Shown: positions 45,187 through 55,401 of the stretch, piece after piece
Layout of the letters: each line of letters starts with the position of its first letter
Position numbering within the stretch: position 1 is the stretch's first letter
Origin: Planctomycetaceae bacterium
GTDB lineage: Bacteria; Planctomycetota; Planctomycetia; Pirellulales; Pirellulaceae
NCBI GenBank assembly: GCA_020638975.1
Contig: JACKHN010000009.1
Coordinates: 1 to 64,000, forward strand
Reading direction: 5' to 3'
DNA: 64,000 nt
Made by a program: the position numbers and the translations under genes
Notes under the pieces: generated by a model
The model's database searches: none
Told to the model about the DNA's origin: nothing
The model's input: the letters and a program-made list of their open reading frames with translations, nothing else

Positions 45187-48100
45187 CTACCGCCCGGTCT
45201 CGTCGTACAGCGGCAAATGCCGGTAGTGAACTTCTAACGACAGAAGGTTTAGTGCGGTGACATAAAGCCTTCCCGCGTGTGGAGCCCATCGGTCAGCAAC
45301 AGGAAAACGTGGATTCCAACTGCCCGCGTCGGCACCCGTTTGAATCTGAGCGTCCACCAGAACTGGTCGCAGCTTCTCGTTCCACTTTTGCCAGTACTCG
45401 CCGCCCATGTGGAACATCACCTGCGTTGCGTAGTACCAATAGTAAGTATCTCGCTTGGGATCGCGGGCCGTTCCGATCTCCGGAGGCGACTCTAGCAGGA
45501 ACTCCGCGCCACGCGCCATGTTTTCGTTGTCACGGTGCCAGCCGGTATAAAACCGCATCAACAAGCCGACCGCCGTCATCGTCTCGCTGGCGTCGCGGCC
45601 ATGTGCCTGCGACTCGGTATCGGGTGCATATGGGTTGTAGCGGTACTTGTGACGTTCGCTTCGAGAGCCTTGTGCCACATCCAACCATCGCTCGATGCGA
45701 GCATAGGTCTCGGTCGGCACTTCCAAGTTCGCCAAGTCGCCACTCTTGAGCGCCATCATCATCCAACCGGTCACCGAAGTATCCGATTCGAGATTCGGGG
45801 CATACCGCCACCCGCCATACTCTTTGTGCTGGCTGGCGACGATGAAGTCGATGGCCTTTTGAGCGGGCTCTTTCAACGCCGGATCCTGTGTCATGCCATA
45901 CGCCTCGGACATCGCAAGGGCCGCGATGCCGTGACTGTACAGCCAGACGCTGCGGTTCGACTCGTCATCCAGCGGAATGAACAAGTCGCCGTTGTCTTGC
46001 TGATGCTGGACGAGGTAATCGATCGCTCGCTTCACAACCGCTGCGTACTGGTTATCGATGTGCGTATAGCCATAGCCCTGAAATGCGAGCAATGCTAAGC
46101 CGGTAGCCGCCGTATCAGAAACCAACTGCGCACGATGATCAACGGCTTGCAAGTTCCAGCTCCCGTCCGCCAGTTGCTGACGAGCCAGATAAGCCAAACC
46201 AAGCTCAATCGCCTTGTCCGATTGCTGGCCAGCGGAGGAGCCCATCGAACCGGGCGAATCGCCGGGCTTGCTTCTGCCGCGGAAGGCATCCGCTGCCACC
46301 ACGGCCGCCGTATTAATACTCGGCAAACCGCCGACGTCTTGCCGAACGAAGCGAGTCGCTCGCGATTGAATTTGCAAACTGTCTTCGCGAGCACGACGGC
46401 TGTTCATTCCTACATCAGCCGCCGGTCGATCGCCAAGTCCGCCGGGCCCGTCTAACGCATCGATTTCGACGGGAACCGAGCTAGACGATTGTCGCGACAT
46501 CGGGCCCAAGTCGCTTCCCAGCGCCGACTCGCCGAGCGAAGCCGTGGCAACTGCCATCGCCGAAGGAGCCGATGGAACGTCGATCGTCGTCGCCAACGAA
46601 CCGGCAACACCAATCGGGCCAGCAGTGGATCGTCGCATCGGGGAAGCACTCGACGATTCTTCTCCTACGGATGGTCCATCCGAACCCGCGGTCGAGCGAG
46701 ACTGACTCGCGGTTCCAGCAATCGCACCGGAATCGGCGACACCATCGACCATCTGCCGCCCCGCAGCTGCACCTACGGTTGCGGCAACGGGAGTCCCGCT
46801 GCGACCACCCGTTAACTCAGCTGCTTTAGGACCAGCGGTATCGACGGGCGAGCCCGATGGCGAACCGCCGGAGTCAGGCGCACCAGCGACCGTCGCAACC
46901 GTTGCGGCGATGTTCGCGGTAAAGCTACGCGACGGAGAGGCTTTGCCAGGCGAACTCGTACCACCGCCAGGCTCGGGCGATCCCGTGAATCCATCGGTCG
47001 ATTCGGCACGTCGGACAACAACGGCACCGGCCAACTCACCGCCTCCACCAGGAGCCGCCATACTCTCGCTTGGTCCAGCCTCACCGCCAGCCGCGGGAGA
47101 ACCACCTGCTGGTTCGGCACGAGCCAACTGACCGCCAGCCGCCTCAGCACCGGACGCCGGTTCGGCAGCCGATGGTTGGCCAGCGGAGCCAGCCGCCATT
47201 CCCGGCGCGAGTTCGGCACGGACCGCAACTTGTGGAGCGCCGCCCATCGCCTGGCGTGCGAGTCGTCGGGCTCGTTCTTCTTCATCTTCACTCTCATCGC
47301 CGCCGGATGCTCCGCCAGCAGCCGCAATCTCGGGCATCTGTGGGCCGCCATCCGCACGCGCCGGTGTGCCGCCCGCCAACGCCGAGGCAGCTGGTGCGTC
47401 GGCCGGTTCAGACTGGGCAGAAGGAGCAGCACCGGAACCAATTTCCGTTGGTGATGGCTCGCCGCGTCCAACATCTGCCAACGTAGGCGCGATGCCCTGT
47501 GGTGACGGTTGCCCGCCACCAGTGCCTGCCGGAGCAGCGGCTTCCGCAGCGACCGTACTACTCGCTAAAGTTGGCTGAGGCGTCCCGCCTGAACTACTGC
47601 GCGCCAACTGTTGTGCTTGAGCGGACGGATTTAAATCGGGTTGCCCGCCGCCGGCCGCGCGACTCGCACCGCCGCCGCTGACGACGCGTGTCGGGCCGAG
47701 ATCAACTTGAACTTGCCCGGCAGCAGCGGTCACAGCCCCCGGCGCGGCGTTGGCATTCGCGCGCGTGAGTGCTCCGCTCGAACTAGCCGTCAGTTCAGCC
47801 GGTTGTTGCGACCCCGCAACGGTCGCCGCTTCCGCCGTCGTCGCGAGAATTGAAGCACTCGGTCGTTCGGCACCGGCCAAGGAATGTCGTACCAGCGCCG
47901 GTGCGCTCGGGGCGAGAGCAGCTCCTTCCGGTGTATTCTGTGTCGCTTCCGCTCGTGTCGCGGAACCCGATGCCACCAGCGACGGGCTATCCGCGGCTTC
48001 CAGCGCTCTGTCCAAATTCGCAGCCTGCCCGACGCCTGAGACTCCGTTCAACGATCGGGTCATCGCCGTGCGGGATGCTTCTGGCGTTGGAGCCGCTTCA

Positions 48101-50184
48101 CCCGAATTTGCTTGAGCGGTCGCAGGGCTATCGATGTTGGCGGGCGAAGCTGCGAGTTCCGCGGTTCGCGCACTGCGAGCCGGACTGCTCGACGGCGCGG
48201 CTGCCGAGTTAATCGTCGGGGCATTCGAAGCAGAAGCCCGTGAGGAGGCAACAACTTGCGCTGCTGCCGATAACTGAGGGCCACCAGAAGCCGGTGTGGT
48301 TCCTGCCGCCGATGCTCCCGAAGTTGCCTGGCGACTCACGCTGCCCGATGCCGCAGCCACGGCAGTGGCACTTCCCGCCGACGAGCCAGCAGCCGTTTGT
48401 GCAACATTACTCGCGGCAGTCGCCACATTGGGCGTCGCCTGCGAAGCACTCCGGCCCGCCGTCGCGGCGGCGTTAGAAGTAGCCACGGCCGGCGCTGACA
48501 TCGTCGATCGTTGCATGCTCGCCGAAGCACTCGTTAGTGCGGGAACGCTGGTCGATGCACTCGGCACGCTGAAACTGCCTTCACTCGCTGCGACTTGAGG
48601 ACTCGTCACCGCTTGGCGTCGGACGGCGGATGCGGCGGCCGCGAGGGTCGTTGACTGAGTCGCGGAAGCCGCTGCTGCTGCCTGCTCCGCCGCGGCGGAA
48701 GTTGACGGCGAGTTGTTGCTTGTGGTGCTACTTCGTGCGACTTGCGATTCGCTTGGCGCCGCGGCCGTCGTGGGCGCTGCGGTGGAAGGTGTTCGGGAGC
48801 TTCTTGTGACGGTCGGCGTCGCCGAAGTTGTGGGCGTGGTCGGTGCTGCCATGCTGGCTTGGGCCGTCGCTTGCGTCGAGGGTTGCGTTCGTGCAACGGC
48901 ACTCGACGCGGCCTCGACCGTTGGGTTCGCTTGAGCACTTGGCGACGGCGACGGAGCAACTTCGGCTGCCATTGTCGCCGCATCGGGCCGCGACGTCGCA
49001 CGCGTCCGCTGATTGGCGACCGGAGTCGGAGTTTGAGCCAATGTAGGCTGAGGTGCCGACTGCTGCTCGCGTCGTTGCGACGTTGTTGGAACATCGGCGG
49101 CGGGAGTCGGTGTGGGCTGCGTTGCAACACGATCCGATTGTGGACTGGCGGTCGTCTGCTGCCGCGCGATCGTGCTACTCGGAGTCACCTCTTGAGGCTG
49201 AGTTTGCTTGGCGGCGCTGGGCGTTGCAGCAGAATCGACTTGCGTGCGTGGTACGGTTTGAGGCGTGGCGAGGCTGCGTGTCATCGTCGGAACCGCTGCC
49301 GCAGTTGTTTCCGGAGTCGGCTGATTCGTACTACGAGCACGTTCGATTCGAGGCTGATCGGCTTGCGCGGTTGTATCGGGCGTCGTCATGGCTCGGGTCG
49401 GTTGCGACTCGGTGGCCTGGCGTTGCATTTGAGAGCTTTGTGCAGCGACGGCGGACGGTTGCGGAGTCTGTTGTGCCGCAGGTTGCGGTTGCTCGACGCG
49501 TTGGTTCGGTTGCGGTTGCGCCTGTGCCGTCTGCCGGCTGAGTTGCGACATCTGCTCGGCCTGCCGCGGGACAGTCTCCGCAGGGGTTGGTCGCTGGATC
49601 TCATTCGGCTTAACAGCAACTTCACGTTCCGGCGTGGGAGTCGGCTGCCGCTCAGTAGGCGGTTCCGGCTCGCGCTGCTCTTGTTGCAGCTCTTCCATCT
49701 CCGTCTCGGGCACCTCAGTCTCGACCGGACGCAGGAGGTCTTGTTGCTGATCTGGTTGCGATTCAAGTTGAACGGGATCGTAATCCGGTTCGATTAATGG
49801 TTCACGTTCAGCTCGTGTATCGGCGACCTCCGTAAACTGCGCCCAGATGCGTCCAAAGATGTTCGTCTCAATCGAAATAATGAATAGGACGAGATGGACG
49901 ATTATGCAAAGCACGGCAGAAAACTGCACACCGCGTCGCAGCGAGCGGCTCTCGACTTTGCGCAGCACCCAAATCAGCGAGCAAATTACGACCGGAATCG
50001 CGAACAGCCAAGTCCAGGCGTTGGCATACCAGATGCGTTCATTGAAGCGAAGGTACGCCAGCACCGTTCCTACGAGAAAACCACCCAGAATGAACAACGC
50101 CAGCATGACGGGCCAGAACTGCTCGTCGAACGCAGCCTCGGTGGGCTGCTTCGTCTTTCGGATGATGCGACGGATCTTCGCCAT
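45187..50184 (-). CDS. Giant membrane protein with low-complexity linker and alpha/alpha-toroid end
   Basis: A 1665-residue protein. Three membrane segments occupy about 24-45, 53-74 and 85-107, which would place the rest outside the cytoplasm if the N-terminus is inside. Residues about 115-1330 are Ala/Ser/Thr/Pro/Gln-rich, highly repetitive and almost without aromatics. The C-terminal 345 residues (from about SDKAIELGLAYLARQQ) are a prenyltransferase/squalene-cyclase-like alpha/alpha-toroid with repeats such as QLADGSWN and GGWRYAPN, lacking a DxDD cyclase motif that I could find. It lies 21 bases after an ExbD gene and next to ExbB. I read it as a TolA/TonB-like span with a large folded end, but this is inference. 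Confidence 0.8.
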   Translation of the reverse strand: MAKIRRIIRKTKQPTEAAFDEQFWPVMLALFILGGFLVGTVLAYLRFNERIWYANAWTWLFAIPVVICSLIWVLRKVESRSLRRGVQFSAVLCIIVHLVLFIISIETNIFGRIWAQFTEVADTRAEREPLIEPDYDPVQLESQPDQQQDLLRPVETEVPETEMEELQQEQREPEPPTERQPTPTPEREVAVKPNEIQRPTPAETVPRQAEQMSQLSRQTAQAQPQPNQRVEQPQPAAQQTPQPSAVAAQSSQMQRQATESQPTRAMTTPDTTAQADQPRIERARSTNQPTPETTAAAVPTMTRSLATPQTVPRTQVDSAATPSAAKQTQPQEVTPSSTIARQQTTASPQSDRVATQPTPTPAADVPTTSQRREQQSAPQPTLAQTPTPVANQRTRATSRPDAATMAAEVAPSPSPSAQANPTVEAASSAVARTQPSTQATAQASMAAPTTPTTSATPTVTRSSRTPSTAAPTTAAAPSESQVARSSTTSNNSPSTSAAAEQAAAAASATQSTTLAAAASAVRRQAVTSPQVAASEGSFSVPSASTSVPALTSASASMQRSTMSAPAVATSNAAATAGRSASQATPNVATAASNVAQTAAGSSAGSATAVAAASGSVSRQATSGASAAGTTPASGGPQLSAAAQVVASSRASASNAPTINSAAAPSSSPARSARTAELAASPANIDSPATAQANSGEAAPTPEASRTAMTRSLNGVSGVGQAANLDRALEAADSPSLVASGSATRAEATQNTPEGAALAPSAPALVRHSLAGAERPSASILATTAEAATVAGSQQPAELTASSSGALTRANANAAPGAVTAAAGQVQVDLGPTRVVSGGGASRAAGGGQPDLNPSAQAQQLARSSSGGTPQPTLASSTVAAEAAAPAGTGGGQPSPQGIAPTLADVGRGEPSPTEIGSGAAPSAQSEPADAPAASALAGGTPARADGGPQMPEIAAAGGASGGDESEDEEERARRLARQAMGGAPQVAVRAELAPGMAAGSAGQPSAAEPASGAEAAGGQLARAEPAGGSPAAGGEAGPSESMAAPGGGGELAGAVVVRRAESTDGFTGSPEPGGGTSSPGKASPSRSFTANIAATVATVAGAPDSGGSPSGSPVDTAGPKAAELTGGRSGTPVAATVGAAAGRQMVDGVADSGAIAGTASQSRSTAGSDGPSVGEESSSASPMRRSTAGPIGVAGSLATTIDVPSAPSAMAVATASLGESALGSDLGPMSRQSSSSVPVEIDALDGPGGLGDRPAADVGMNSRRAREDSLQIQSRATRFVRQDVGGLPSINTAAVVAADAFRGRSKPGDSPGSMGSSAGQQSDKAIELGLAYLARQQLADGSWNLQAVDHRAQLVSDTAATGLALLAFQGYGYTHIDNQYAAVVKRAIDYLVQHQQDNGDLFIPLDDESNRSVWLYSHGIAALAMSEAYGMTQDPALKEPAQKAIDFIVASQHKEYGGWRYAPNLESDTSVTGWMMMALKSGDLANLEVPTETYARIERWLDVAQGSRSERHKYRYNPYAPDTESQAHGRDASETMTAVGLLMRFYTGWHRDNENMARGAEFLLESPPEIGTARDPKRDTYYWYYATQVMFHMGGEYWQKWNEKLRPVLVDAQIQTGADAGSWNPRFPVADRWAPHAGRLYVTALNLLSLEVHYRHLPLYDETGR

Positions 50185-50205
50185 GTTAGGGTCTCGTGAA
50201 GGCCG

Positions 50206-50625
50206 TTAGCCTCCCTCACCGATCGTGTTCATCATGTAATCGCGAATGCCGGCTCGTTTGCAGAGGTTGATGGCGGTGACCGTGTATTCCACGGCGGCAC
50301 GCTTATGAGATCGAATGACGACCGATTGATTCACGGGGTTGTTCGTGACCGCACGCACGAGTACTTCTTCCAATTCGTCGGCCTCCAGCGTCTGGCCGTT
50401 GACCAGAAACTTGCCGTCTTGATCGATGTTGATGAACAACTCTTTGGGGGCAATCGTCAGCGGCATCGCCTCGCTGGCGTCGGGCAGCGGAACATCAATC
50501 TCTCGATCTTCCTGGGCGAAGCGCGTCGCCACTAAGAAGAAGATCAATAGCAGAAACACGACGTCGATCAGCGGTGTTAAGCTGAGCGTCGAGATCGCTG
50601 TGCCTTTGTTGATTTTGACTGCCAT
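50206..50625 (-). CDS. ExbD/TolR-type protein
   Basis: A 139-residue protein with a single N-terminal membrane segment, LTPLIDVVFLLLIFFLVATRF, whose Asp is the conserved proton-conducting residue of ExbD/TolR, followed by a small periplasmic domain (ELFINIDQDGKFLVNGQ). The ATG is 27 bases after the end of the ExbB/TolQ gene. It probably forms the proton channel with that protein and drives the giant partner 21 bases downstream. Confidence 0.92.
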   Translation of the reverse strand: MAVKINKGTAISTLSLTPLIDVVFLLLIFFLVATRFAQEDREIDVPLPDASEAMPLTIAPKELFINIDQDGKFLVNGQTLEADELEEVLVRAVTNNPVNQSVVIRSHKRAAVEYTVTAINLCKRAGIRDYMMNTIGEGG

Positions 50626-50651
50626 AAGGCGAACCTATTACTTCGAGGCGA

Positions 50652-51530
50652 TTACTTCGAGGCGGGTGCGGGTGGTGCGACAGGGGGCGAAGGCACACTT
50701 TCCTTTGCATCGGTCAAGTCACCTTCACTGCCTTGTCGTCCAAAACGAACTCGCCCTTCGAATCGTTCGACCTGCGGCATGAGGTTAAACAACATCTCGT
50801 CTATCTGATGAAAAAGCGTCTGGACGCGGCCTTCAAAGTAGTGTGCAAAGATCGCAGCAGGTATCGCCACACACAATCCGCCCAGTGTCGTGACGAGCGC
50901 GACGTAAATACCTTCCGCCAAGTAGTCGGCCTTGTTCACGTCGGGCGTCAGCTGCGTCGTATCGTGGAACGCTCGAATCATTCCCCACACGGTGCCAAGT
51001 AGACCAAGCAGTGGCGCGACGGCAGCCGCCAGGATCAGCCAGCGGACGTTGGCATACAACCGGTTCGCTTCTCGCTCGCCAGCTTCCGCAACAGCGTGTT
51101 CCAACTCGCTGTGAGGTCGGCCAACCTTCAACAGCATAGCTCGCACAACCGTCGCCGCAGCGGACGGATATTGCTGGCAGAGCTTGTAGGCTTTGCGAGG
51201 ATCGAAGCCGCCTTGGGGTCCGCCGAGCTGACCGAGACCTTCGACCAAGGCTTCGGGTAGCACGCGATCGCGTCGCAGGCCGATAAATCGCTCGATCGCG
51301 AACGTTACTACCAACAGCGACATCAACAGAATCGGGATCATGAACGCCCCACCCTGCACGAGCAGCGTGAAGATGTTAATGCTTTCAATTTCCGGACGAG
51401 GGGCCGGGCTGGTGCCGTCTTGACCGAGGGCTAGTGATGGCGAGACGACGCTGGCCGCTGCCACGAGCAACGCGATCGAAAAAGCGGAGTACAGGGCGAG
51501 GTTTCGCTCGTCGGCGACGCGATTCAGCAT
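50652..51530 (-). CDS. MotA/TolQ/ExbB proton-channel protein
   Basis: A 292-residue protein with an N-terminal signal-like segment (SAFSIALLVAAASVVSPSLALG), then three membrane helices; PLLGLLGTVWGMIRAF is the family hallmark, and GLCVAIPAAIFAHYF forms the third helix. It is longer than TolQ at the N-terminus, as many planctomycete and myxobacterial homologues are. It couples proton flow to motion with the ExbD downstream. A repeat element separates it from the TPR gene upstream. The cargo or target is unknown. Confidence 0.92.
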   Translation of the reverse strand: MLNRVADERNLALYSAFSIALLVAAASVVSPSLALGQDGTSPAPRPEIESINIFTLLVQGGAFMIPILLMSLLVVTFAIERFIGLRRDRVLPEALVEGLGQLGGPQGGFDPRKAYKLCQQYPSAAATVVRAMLLKVGRPHSELEHAVAEAGEREANRLYANVRWLILAAAVAPLLGLLGTVWGMIRAFHDTTQLTPDVNKADYLAEGIYVALVTTLGGLCVAIPAAIFAHYFEGRVQTLFHQIDEMLFNLMPQVERFEGRVRFGRQGSEGDLTDAKESVPSPPVAPPAPASK

Positions 51531-51586
51531 TCAGGGCCTCTCTTCTCTGCGAACTGTCAGGTGCTTGTATGAGCCTCGTTCCGGCC

Positions 51587-51723
51587 TACTAGTGCTGCGT
51601 TTCAACTTGATTTTAGGATTAGCCGTTTTGGCGTTAGCCACCGTTCCTTCGTAACGACCAGGGCTAACGCCCCAATAACCAATGTCTACAACCCTAGTTC
51701 TTAGCAGGCACAAAGCACTAGTA
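51587..51723. repeat. 137-bp unit with 10-bp terminal inverted repeats
   Basis: The ends TACTAGTGCT (51587-51596) and AGCACTAGTA (51714-51723) are perfect complements, with inner GGCGTTAGCC/GGGCTAACGCC segments. It separates the TPR gene (stop at 51727) from the ExbB gene. No coding capacity and no clear target duplication. It could act as a terminator or a mobile insertion. Confidence 0.65.
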
Positions 51724-51726
51724 TGC

Positions 51727-54700
51727 TTAAAGCTTGTCCAACTTGCTCAACTGTTCTTTGGCTTGCTGGACTTTGTCGTGTTTTGGATGACGTTGGACAA
51801 CGTAGCTAAAGCTGGACTTTGCATCGGCGATCAATTTCGCTTTCGCGCTCGCGTCGCTGGCACTTTTGATCTGAACCTCGGCACATCGACCGGCCTCATA
51901 ACCGGCAACCGCCTGCCATTGCTTAACGTCATCCGGTGCCTGCTCGCCACCATAGCCATACATCACTCGCTTGAAGGCGCGAATCGCGGCGTCGAACTTC
52001 TTCTGTTCAAACAACACCTCGCCAACCATGAACTGACCGCGGGCACCGACCTCGCCGCGCGACAACTCGGCGGCTTGCTCGTAATCCTTGACGGCCTCGT
52101 CCAACTTCTTCAGGTTCTGCTTAGCAAAGCCTCGCTCGTAGATGGCTTCCGCCAAGTAGGGAGTATCCGGGAACTTGGTGGCTATTTGTTCGAGCATTTC
52201 CAGACTGGTCTGCCAATTTCCATCCAGTCCAGCACTTTGCCCACCATGCAGGAGCGTGAGCACCTGCTTTTGCGGATCGGCGGAAGGTTTCTTGGTTGCT
52301 GCGGTGAAGGCTTCTAGCGCGTCGCCATATCGCTTGAGCTTGTACAAGCATTCGCCCTTCATGAATAAACCGTCCGGTGCCAAACTACCATCGGCGTAGG
52401 CCTTGAGCTGCGCATCAAATTCCGCCAACGCGGCATCGTACTTCTCTTGACGAAACAGAGCCCAGCCGAGTTTGTGGGCAGCCCGCTCGGCGACCTCTCC
52501 CGGTTCGGCCTTGCTTTTGGCGGCCTCGTAAGACTTGACCGCGTTGGCCAACTCGCCCTTGGCATACTGTGCTTCTGCCACGTGCAAGTTCGCTTCCGCA
52601 GCCAGCGAACTCCCCGGATGGTCCGTCGCAAGTTTAGCGAACGTCGCAACCGCGTTGTCGGGTTGATTGCGGTTCGTATAGGCCCAGCCTAGTTCATAGA
52701 GCACGTTTGCCGCACTCGCGTACTCTTTATTTTCCGCCAGTAGTGACTCCAACGTCGCTGTCGCTTGATCAAACTTCTTCAAGGCAACTTCTGCCAGCCC
52801 GCGTTCGTATAACGCGTCGGACTTTTGCGGTTGCGACGGATTCGTCTTGAGAAACGCGTCGAAATCCTTAATGGCGTTCTCCAAATCCGCCGTTTGACGG
52901 CGGCACATGCCTCGAGCTAGGTACGCTTCCGGTATGAGTGTGTGATCTGCGAAGTTGTCGATCAGCGACGTGAAACTTTCGATCCCCACAGGAAACTGCT
53001 TCCCCTTCAACGACGACCAGCCTTTGCCGAAGTAGGCGTAGGGCGCAAATATCGAGTCGCTCCAGTTGGAGATTACCGTATCGTAAGCAGCCGTCGCCGC
53101 CGGGTAGTCACCGGAGGCGTAGTTGTATTCACCGAGGCGGAAGTTCGCCTGATCGAGCAACGCACTTTCGGGAAAGTCGGTGATCAACTTGCTGACAGTT
53201 TTCTTCGCGACGTCCAGTTGATTCAGTCCACGTTGGGCTCGCGATAAATAGAGCAGTGTCTCATCCGCCTGACGCCATTTCGGCTCGGCGGCGATCGCAG
53301 CAATCAACGACTGAGCAGCGGCCTCGAATTGCTCGAGCTGGAACTGACTGGCACCGAGCAAGAACTGACCTTCGGCGATTTGCCCCGGCTGCTTTAGTTC
53401 TTTGACCGTCTCTTGTAACACAGCGATCGCGTCCTCGTATTTCTTTTGCAGATAGAGAACTAACCCTAAACGAACTCGCCACGAATCGTATTCGGCATGC
53501 TCTTTATGGTTCGCCAGCAAGTCGCGGTACCCCGCCTCGGCCGCCTCGTGCTTGCCAAGCTTCAAGTTACAGTCAGCCGCCACATACTTCGTATCGGGCA
53601 GGAAGCGATCTTCCGAATACTTGGTGATGAACGCCGCCGCATGCTTGAGGCCGTCGTCATACTTGCCGATTTCGAGTGCCGTGAATGCGGCATTATAAAG
53701 AGCTTGTGCGGCCAATTCGTGATCGCCATGCTTACTGACGATCTTTAAGTATCCGGCCAGCGAATCTTCGCGGCGATCGGGTATGGCATACAAGCCGTCC
53801 GCCTCATCCAACTCCAAATTGACCAGAAAGGTACTCTCTCCCGCTTTTGGGATTTGTTGCTGCGCGAGCGTGATGGCCTTTGCCGGCTCGTTGTTTTGCA
53901 AGTAGATGCGACACTGCCAATGGGCGGCCTCGGAGGCGTCGGATCGACCGGCGTCAATCGTCTTCTGGAACCAGGTCGTCGCGTTAGCAAAGTCGTTCGC
54001 GCGATAGAATGATCGCCCGGCTGAGATAATCGCGTCGGAAAGGTACGTTGACTCTGGGAAATCGGTTGCCAATTTGGCGTACAATTTCCCGGCTTCATCA
54101 AGTTTTTCGAGTTTCGCCGCACAGTAGGCTTGGCGAAAGACCGCATGATCGGCAGACACAAAGCCATCAACTCCGGCCACCTCGCCAAACATCTTTTCCG
54201 CCGCTTCGACGTCCCCGGCCTGTAATACCGTCTCGGCCTTTCGCATGCGAACTTCCGTGTACAAAGCACTGTCCGCGAACTCTTTCAGGAACAAGTCGTA
54301 GATCGCTCCGGCTTCGGCATACTCCTGTTCTTCCTCGTACGTGACGCCCAACGCGTACAACGCATCGCTGCGCAGTGACGACTTCGGATGATCATCGACG
54401 AGCTTGCGGTAAGCGCCGATCGCCTCGGGCTTCTTCTTTAGTGCGTACAAAGCTTCGCCAAGATAGAAGAGTGCCTGATCGGTGTACTTGCCTTTAGGGA
54501 ACTGTCGAACCAAGGCAGCGAACGCTTCGCCAGCCTTGGTCAGTGTTTCGGTGCGATCCTCCGCCTGAATCGAGTAACGGCACCACCCCAAATTGAGGAA
54601 CGCGTCCTCAGCCAATTCGAACTTGGGGTCGGCTTTGAGAACAGTCTCGAAGTGATCCGCAGCTTTGTCGTAGGCTTTCAACTGGAGATAGCAAACGCCC

Positions 54701-54936
54701 GCGTAATGCCGAGCCTTTGGTGCCAGCGGATCCTTGGGAAACTCCTTCAGGAACTTCTCCCATTCTTCAGCGGACAAAGCGAACTCGCCGTTATTCTGAA
54801 AACTAGCGGCGTCGGAATAGACAGTCAGTGCCTCGGGCGAGGATTTCGGCGTTTCGTTATCCTGAGCGGGACAGTCGGTCAACGAAACAGCACCCGCCAA
54901 AAGGAGGAAAGCCGCAAAAGCGAACAGCGATCTCAT
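51727..54936 (-). CDS. Very long TPR-repeat exported protein
   Basis: From ATG 54936 (GAGGA nine bases upstream) the protein has 1069 residues; an ATG five codons earlier is less well placed. A signal peptide (RSLFAFAAFLLLAGAVSL) is followed by about twenty tetratricopeptide repeats from residue 30 to the end, of the CpoB/YbgF and BamD kind (for example YDKAADHFETVLKADPKFELA). In Tol-Pal clusters a TPR protein (CpoB) accompanies TolQ/TolR/TolA; here it precedes ExbB and ExbD on the same strand, so an analogous envelope role is likely. The size is far above CpoB (about 260 residues). Confidence 0.88.
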   Translation of the reverse strand: MRSLFAFAAFLLLAGAVSLTDCPAQDNETPKSSPEALTVYSDAASFQNNGEFALSAEEWEKFLKEFPKDPLAPKARHYAGVCYLQLKAYDKAADHFETVLKADPKFELAEDAFLNLGWCRYSIQAEDRTETLTKAGEAFAALVRQFPKGKYTDQALFYLGEALYALKKKPEAIGAYRKLVDDHPKSSLRSDALYALGVTYEEEQEYAEAGAIYDLFLKEFADSALYTEVRMRKAETVLQAGDVEAAEKMFGEVAGVDGFVSADHAVFRQAYCAAKLEKLDEAGKLYAKLATDFPESTYLSDAIISAGRSFYRANDFANATTWFQKTIDAGRSDASEAAHWQCRIYLQNNEPAKAITLAQQQIPKAGESTFLVNLELDEADGLYAIPDRREDSLAGYLKIVSKHGDHELAAQALYNAAFTALEIGKYDDGLKHAAAFITKYSEDRFLPDTKYVAADCNLKLGKHEAAEAGYRDLLANHKEHAEYDSWRVRLGLVLYLQKKYEDAIAVLQETVKELKQPGQIAEGQFLLGASQFQLEQFEAAAQSLIAAIAAEPKWRQADETLLYLSRAQRGLNQLDVAKKTVSKLITDFPESALLDQANFRLGEYNYASGDYPAATAAYDTVISNWSDSIFAPYAYFGKGWSSLKGKQFPVGIESFTSLIDNFADHTLIPEAYLARGMCRRQTADLENAIKDFDAFLKTNPSQPQKSDALYERGLAEVALKKFDQATATLESLLAENKEYASAANVLYELGWAYTNRNQPDNAVATFAKLATDHPGSSLAAEANLHVAEAQYAKGELANAVKSYEAAKSKAEPGEVAERAAHKLGWALFRQEKYDAALAEFDAQLKAYADGSLAPDGLFMKGECLYKLKRYGDALEAFTAATKKPSADPQKQVLTLLHGGQSAGLDGNWQTSLEMLEQIATKFPDTPYLAEAIYERGFAKQNLKKLDEAVKDYEQAAELSRGEVGARGQFMVGEVLFEQKKFDAAIRAFKRVMYGYGGEQAPDDVKQWQAVAGYEAGRCAEVQIKSASDASAKAKLIADAKSSFSYVVQRHPKHDKVQQAKEQLSKLDKL

Positions 54937-55207
54937 GGAAATGGTCCTCATTTACCTGATCGATTCCCTGAAGTTAGACAATCCGATTCGTGGCCGCGTA
55001 GAGCGTGCGCGCGGAATAGATCTCGCGATTCTGGCCATCGTCGGGTGGGAGTAATAGATTGCGTCTCTGCTTTCGTAATGCCTGGCCGGCCTTACCGCAT
55101 ATCTTGAATAACAATTTACCGCTCTTCGTTCCAAAAGGAAAGACGCAGACCAGACATGAGACGGGATGAGGTCGGGAGTCTTTTCCGGAGAACAAGTTTT
55201 CGAATGG

Positions 55208-55300
55208 AGACCGTTTGCGATTCCAGAGAGTAGGACGGCCACTCTTGGCCGTCTTTTGTCGGGCAGGAGTGCCCGACTTACGGCAAAATGTACCACTACC
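55208..55300 (-). repeat. Double-hairpin dispersed repeat, copy 3, and the surrounding gap
   Basis: Minus-strand copy of the family with both hairpins (GTCGGGCA/TGCCCGAC and GACGGCCA/TGGCCGTC) and a GGTAGTGG-type end at 55300. The rest of the 54937-55401 gap has no convincing gene. A frame from ATG 55288 enters the epimerase but begins inside the repeat. Confidence 0.85.
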
Positions 55301-55401
55301 CTTCTAGCCGCTGGCTGTTGATCCCGGCGCACAGCGACTATAGTGGTCAGTTCGGCAATTTCATCGCCTTCTTCTCCTATTGTCTTGGAAACAGACTGAT
55401 C

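Noticed and set aside
48742..49797. 351-residue open frame antisense to the giant protein
   Set aside because: It is a shadow of the low-complexity Ala/Ser/Thr/Pro/Gln coding in the opposite strand; its Arg/Leu/Cys-rich composition is not protein-like.
55288..55401. ATG-started extension of the epimerase at 55402
   Set aside because: It begins inside the repeat; the GTG at 55402 gives the normal family N-terminus.
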